Assembly (NCBI GenBank): GCA_019359595.1
Contig: JAHHGZ010000026.1
Coordinates: forward strand, 53,197 to 117,196
Source of the DNA: Cyanomargarita calcarea GSE-NOS-MK-12-04C
Lineage (GTDB): Bacteria > Cyanobacteriota > Cyanobacteriia > Cyanobacteriales > Nostocaceae
Length of the DNA stretch: 64,000 nt
Direction: 5' to 3'
This document shows, piece after piece, positions 61,151 through 64,000 of this stretch. Below the pieces are notes generated by a model. It was given only the letters and a program-made list of their open reading frames with translations. It was not told where the DNA came from and made no database searches. Each line of letters begins with the position of its first letter. Positions within the stretch are counted from its first letter, which is position 1. The translations under genes were made by a program, and so were the position numbers.

Positions 61151-61987
61151 ATGACTTTACAAGAAGCTCAAGCGATCGCCAAACAATTGGGCGATATTCC
61201 CGTTAATAGCGAGAAATTGCAAGTGGAGATTCAAAGATTAAATCGTAAGGGTTTTGTACCTCTTGAACAAGTGCAAATTCTTCATGACTGGTTGGAAGGA
61301 AAGCGCCAGTCGCGGCAATCTGGGCGTGTGGTTGGTGAGTCGAGAACTGGCAAAACTATGGGTTGCGATGCCTACAGACTGAGGAATAAACCTATTCAGT
61401 TACCTGGAAAACCTCCTACTGTACCTGTAGCTTATATCCAAATTCCCCAAGAGTGTGGTGCAAAGGAGTTATTTGGGGTCATTATGGAGCATTTGAAATA
61501 TCAGGTAACTAAAGGAACAGTAGCGGAAATCCGAGATAGGACGCTGCGTGTACTTAAAGGTTGTGGAGTAGAGATGTTGATTATTGATGAAGCTGACCGT
61601 TTCAAACCGAAAACTTTTGCCGAAGTGCGTGATATTTTTGACAAATTGGAAATAGCGGTGATTTTGGTTGGTACTGACCGTTTAGACGCAGTAATTAAGC
61701 GGGATGAGCAGGTTTACAACCGTTTTAGGTCTTGTCACCGTTTTGGGAAAATGTCGGGTGAAGATTTTAAGCGGACGGTGGATATTTGGGAGAAGCAAAT
61801 TTTAAAATTACCAGTTGCTTCTAATCTTTCGAGTAAGACGATGCTGAAGACTTTGGGGGAAGCGACGGGTGGTTATATTGGCTTGATGGATATGATTTTG
61901 CGAGAAACTGCGATTCGGGCTTTGAAAAAGGGATTGCAAAAAATTGATTTGGAAATTTTGAAGGAAGTAGCTGCTGAGTACAAGTAA
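61151..61987 (+). CDS. tnsC: CAST AAA+ ATPase TnsC
   Basis: A 278-aa regulator that forms an ATP-dependent filament on DNA and links target selection to TnsB. Walker A GESRTGKTMGCDAYRLRN, Walker B MLIIDEADRFKP, sensor region VILVGTDRLDAVIKRDEQ with Arg residues (RFRSCHRFGKMSGEDF) and the C-terminal lid are present. ATG 61151 (MTLQEAQ) is preferred over the GTG inside tnsB. It starts 2 bases after tnsB stops and overlaps tniQ by 1 base (TAATG). Confidence 0.95.
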   Translation: MTLQEAQAIAKQLGDIPVNSEKLQVEIQRLNRKGFVPLEQVQILHDWLEGKRQSRQSGRVVGESRTGKTMGCDAYRLRNKPIQLPGKPPTVPVAYIQIPQECGAKELFGVIMEHLKYQVTKGTVAEIRDRTLRVLKGCGVEMLIIDEADRFKPKTFAEVRDIFDKLEIAVILVGTDRLDAVIKRDEQVYNRFRSCHRFGKMSGEDFKRTVDIWEKQILKLPVASNLSSKTMLKTLGEATGGYIGLMDMILRETAIRALKKGLQKIDLEILKEVAAEYK

Positions 61988-62265
61988 TGGAAGCGAAAGA
62001 TATTAAACCCTGGTTGTTTCAGGTTGAACCGCTAGATGGAGAAAGCCTGAGTCATTTTCTAGGAAGGTTTAGACGGGCGAATGATTTAACTCCGTCTAGG
62101 TTGGGTAAAGCTGCGGGACTTGGGGGTGCTGTTGCACGTTGGGAGAAATTTAGATTTAATCCTCCTCCTAATAACCAGCGGTTGGAAAAGTTGGCTGCTG
62201 TAGTTGGGGTTAATGTTGATAGGTTAGTGAAGATGTTAGGTAGAAGGGTCTCTTCCTTGAAATAA
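61987..62265 (+). CDS. tniQ: TniQ, C-terminally truncated
   Basis: 92 aa. The N-terminal helix-turn-helix part is intact: DIKPWLFQVEPLDGESLSHF, LGRFRRANDLTPSRLGKAAG and KFRFNPPPNNQRLEKLAAVV. In V-K relatives about 167 aa long, the sequence after LVKML goes on to a zinc-binding region with several Cys. Here it breaks after KMLGRR, with VSSLK and a stop. The zinc-ribbon half is thus lost. TniQ contacts TnsC and Cas12k/S15; loss of this part may impair, but not necessarily abolish, RNA-guided insertion. Confidence 0.85.
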   Translation: MEAKDIKPWLFQVEPLDGESLSHFLGRFRRANDLTPSRLGKAAGLGGAVARWEKFRFNPPPNNQRLEKLAAVVGVNVDRLVKMLGRRVSSLK

Positions 62266-62463
62266 ATTTAACGTACCTGTAGAGCCACCGATAGTTCTTT
62301 TACGTGTTGTACTACCCTTATCTATGAGATAGATTTCGCAAAGTTCACCTGGATTTTGTTCCAAGTAATGTTGTACCTGTAGCATTAATCCTGTGAATCT
62401 TTGAGAATCGCTAGGATGTGTTGTACGAAGCTTAACGATAAGTTGTTCAAACGTCGATGATAC
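62239..62463 (-). pseudogene. open frame fragment between tniQ and cvkR
   Basis: On the minus strand, in the same frame as cvkR but after its stop, 75 codons stay open: SSTFEQLIVKLRTTHPSDSQ, RFTGLMLQVQHYLEQNPGEL, CEIYLIDKGSTTRKRTIGGS. It has protein-like composition and no start codon near the beginning. It is probably the remnant of a cargo gene or of another gene joined here when tniQ lost its end. Not recognised. Confidence 0.35.
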
Positions 62464-62895
62464 TTAGCTTTGCAACTTAGTTCCTATAAACTGATGAATT
62501 ATATCCAACCATAAGGGAATTACAGGTTGACCTACTTGTAAAGACGCGATCGCTTTCTTTAAATCAAACTCCACAAGCTCCAATTTTCCCTTATTCCCAT
62601 CCCACCACAACATAAAACGCTGAGGCGCTTTCTCATCCCTGGTTAAAATCAACCCCTTATCTTTGAGTTGTTTAACCGTTGCAGCAGCCACCTCAAAATT
62701 TAAGCCTACTCCAAGACAATATTCCATCACCGCCAATTCCATAACTTCCGAGCGAGAGTAATAAACACTACGTCCCGTCCCCGTACTGCGAATCGTAGGT
62801 ACAACTACCCCCTTCTCCCGCCAATACTGCAATTGACGGAGTGTACAACCTGTCATTTCAGCCGCTTGTTTGCTCGTAAAAAATGTATCTTGCAT
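62464..62895 (-). CDS. cvkR: CvkR, MerR-type repressor of V-K CAST
   Basis: A 143-aa regulator. A winged helix of MerR type (QDTFFTSKQAAEMTGCTLRQ, LQYWREKGVVVPTIRSTGTG) is followed by an effector part without the usual Cys metal site (EYCLGVGLNFEVAAATVKQL, VIPLWLDIIHQFIGTKLQS). CvkR is known in Anabaena to repress cas12k and the tracrRNA of V-K CAST elements. The start at 62895 (MQDTFF) is preferred over one six codons upstream. It is divergent from cas12k with 73 bases between. Confidence 0.88.
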   Translation of the reverse strand: MQDTFFTSKQAAEMTGCTLRQLQYWREKGVVVPTIRSTGTGRSVYYSRSEVMELAVMEYCLGVGLNFEVAAATVKQLKDKGLILTRDEKAPQRFMLWWDGNKGKLELVEFDLKKAIASLQVGQPVIPLWLDIIHQFIGTKLQS

Positions 62896-62931
62896 GATTT
62901 TGATTTTACACAAGCATTTTATTAGACAAAT

Positions 62932-62948
62932 ATGTTATTATTAAACAT
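62932..62948. promoter_or_regulatory. possible CvkR operator
   Basis: Inverted repeat ATGTT, 7 nt, AACAT in the cvkR-cas12k intergenic space, 21 nt before the cas12k ATG. MerR-type repressors usually bind such dyads between divergent genes. Confidence 0.45.
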
Positions 62949-62968
62949 AATTATTTAATGGCTAATTT

Positions 62969-64000
62969 ATGAGCCAAATTACGATTCAGTGCCGTTTAGT
63001 AGCCAGTGCATCTACCCGCCAAAAGTTATGGAAAATGATGGCTGAACTCAACACGCCACTGATAAATGAGTTATTGATGCAGATGCGTCAACACCCAGAT
63101 TTTGAGACTTGGCGACAAAAAGGCAAGATTTCAACAGTAGTAGTCAAGCAATTATGCGAACCACTAAAAACTGACCCCCGCTTTACCGGACAACCAGCAA
63201 GGTTTTATACGAGTTCAGTTACCACAGTGAGCTACATTTATAAATCCTGGCTGGCATTAATGAAGCGATCGCAGTACCAATTAGAAGGCAAAATCCGGTG
63301 GTTGGAAATGCTCAATAGTGACGCTGAATTAGTAGAAGCCAGTGGTGTTAGCTTAGATAGTCTCCGTACCAAAGCTACTGAAATTTTGGCGCAACTTACT
63401 CCCATCGATACTACTGAAACTCAACCATTACAAGAGAAAAAAGTTAAAAAGGGTAAAAAATCTCAAAATTCAGAAAGCGAGCGTAATTTATCAAAAAACT
63501 TATTTGAGGCTTACGGGAATACAGAAGATAATTTGACTCGTTGTGCTATCAGGTATTTACTCAAAAATGGCTGTAAAATTAGCGATAAAGAAGAAAACCC
63601 CGAAAAATTTACCAAACGTCGGCGTAAATTAGAAATTCAGATTCAACGTCTCACAGAACAGTTACAGGCTAGAGTTCCCAAAGGTAGAGATTTAACCGAT
63701 ACCAAATGGCTAGAAATTCTATCACTAGCAAATACTAATGTTCCTCAAAATGAAGCCGAAGCTAAATCTTGGCAAGATGCCCTTCTTAGGAAATCAAGCT
63801 CTATTCCCTTCCCTGTAAGTTATGAAAGTAACGAAGATATGACCTGGTTTAAAAGTCAAAAAGGGCGGATTTGTGTCGGTGGAAGGATAATATTGCCGTT
63901 TTGGCAAGCTTATACTTCCAGTACATACTGGCAGATTTATGCTTCTAATCCTAAGCATCAGTTGTACTTAGTATATTTATGTGTTAATCGTAGCCAAGTG
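62969..64000 (+). CDS. cas12k: Cas12k (C2c5), 5' part
   Basis: 344 codons run off the window. The protein starts MSQITIQCRLVASASTRQKL and reads ELNTPLINELLMQMRQHPDF, then SWLALMKRSQYQLEGKIRWL, SLLKNG-type helices (RYLLKNGCKISDKEENPEKF), PKGRDLTDTKWLEILSLA and FKSQKGRICV. These match the N-terminal REC/WED half of characterised Cas12k. Cas12k is nuclease-dead and guides transposition downstream of a protospacer. After about codon 303 similarity to known Cas12k is not obvious (see findings). Confidence 0.9.
   Translation, partial: MSQITIQCRLVASASTRQKLWKMMAELNTPLINELLMQMRQHPDFETWRQKGKISTVVVKQLCEPLKTDPRFTGQPARFYTSSVTTVSYIYKSWLALMKRSQYQLEGKIRWLEMLNSDAELVEASGVSLDSLRTKATEILAQLTPIDTTETQPLQEKKVKKGKKSQNSESERNLSKNLFEAYGNTEDNLTRCAIRYLLKNGCKISDKEENPEKFTKRRRKLEIQIQRLTEQLQARVPKGRDLTDTKWLEILSLANTNVPQNEAEAKSWQDALLRKSSSIPFPVSYESNEDMTWFKSQKGRICVGGRIILPFWQAYTSSTYWQIYASNPKHQLYLVYLCVNRSQV

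Noticed and set aside
62464..62913. CvkR starting six codons earlier (MCKIKI)
   Set aside because: The earlier codons lack similarity to MerR proteins and reduce the space for the promoter.

Overview
The window comes from a filamentous, probably heterocyst-forming cyanobacterium. The evidence is frequent GCGATCGC (HIP1) octamers, a HetP-like protein beside a HetC-like exporter, an xisH/xisI pair, STRR-type heptamer repeats, many small fold-back elements and a type V-K CRISPR-associated transposon.

1-30 kb: stress and envelope genes. These include the 3' end of a GerMN gene, an alpha/beta hydrolase, a universal stress protein, a CBS-domain protein, a tandem-repeat membrane protein, a truncated DevB-like adaptor, two small peptidoglycan-binding proteins, FtsH, a bactofilin-like membrane protein, a small beta-barrel protein, Hsp20, a zinc-ribbon membrane protein and an atypical pyruvate kinase. 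Eleven promoters here share one architecture: direct repeat CCTCAcaagttCCTCA (11-bp period), exactly 11 nt, then a -10 box TAnnnT. This looks like the regulon of an OmpR/PhoB-type response regulator. Inside the region (13.1-20.8 kb) lies a peptide-export cluster: C39-peptidase ABC transporter, HlyD adaptor, HetP-like protein, double-glycine precursor peptide and PpiC-like foldase.

30-45.6 kb: a type I CRISPR-Cas locus. Array 1 has 17 repeats and array 2 has 12; their leaders are about 230 bp and homologous. Leftward genes are cas8-cas7-cas5-cas6-cas4-cas1-cas2, with cas3 beyond array 2. cas3 is split by one in-frame TAA. Upstream of cas8 is a solitary degenerate repeat in reverse orientation. 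Its 'spacer' matches the -35 region of the promoter reading into the cas8 operon at 16 of 17 positions, and the one mismatch is at position 12, a position that is flipped out in Cascade. This is a candidate CreR/CreA-like crRNA that would let the effector repress its own operon. An xisH-xisI pair lies beside it.

45.8-56.8 kb: a type III-D effector operon (HD-less Cas10 with GGDD, RAMP/Cas7, Csx10, double RAMP, Csx19, large RAMP with a basic beta-rich tail), a CARF-PD-(D/E)XK (Card1/Can2-like) gene and a divergent TIGR03985-type gene. It has no adaptation genes or cas6 of its own and probably uses those of the type I locus.

57-64 kb: decayed VOC and DUF1579-type genes, a glutathionyl-hydroquinone reductase, then the left end of a type V-K CAST with five TnsB-site-like motifs, tnsB, tnsC, a truncated tniQ, divergent cvkR and the 5' part of cas12k, which runs off the window. 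The right end, tracrRNA and V-K array lie outside.
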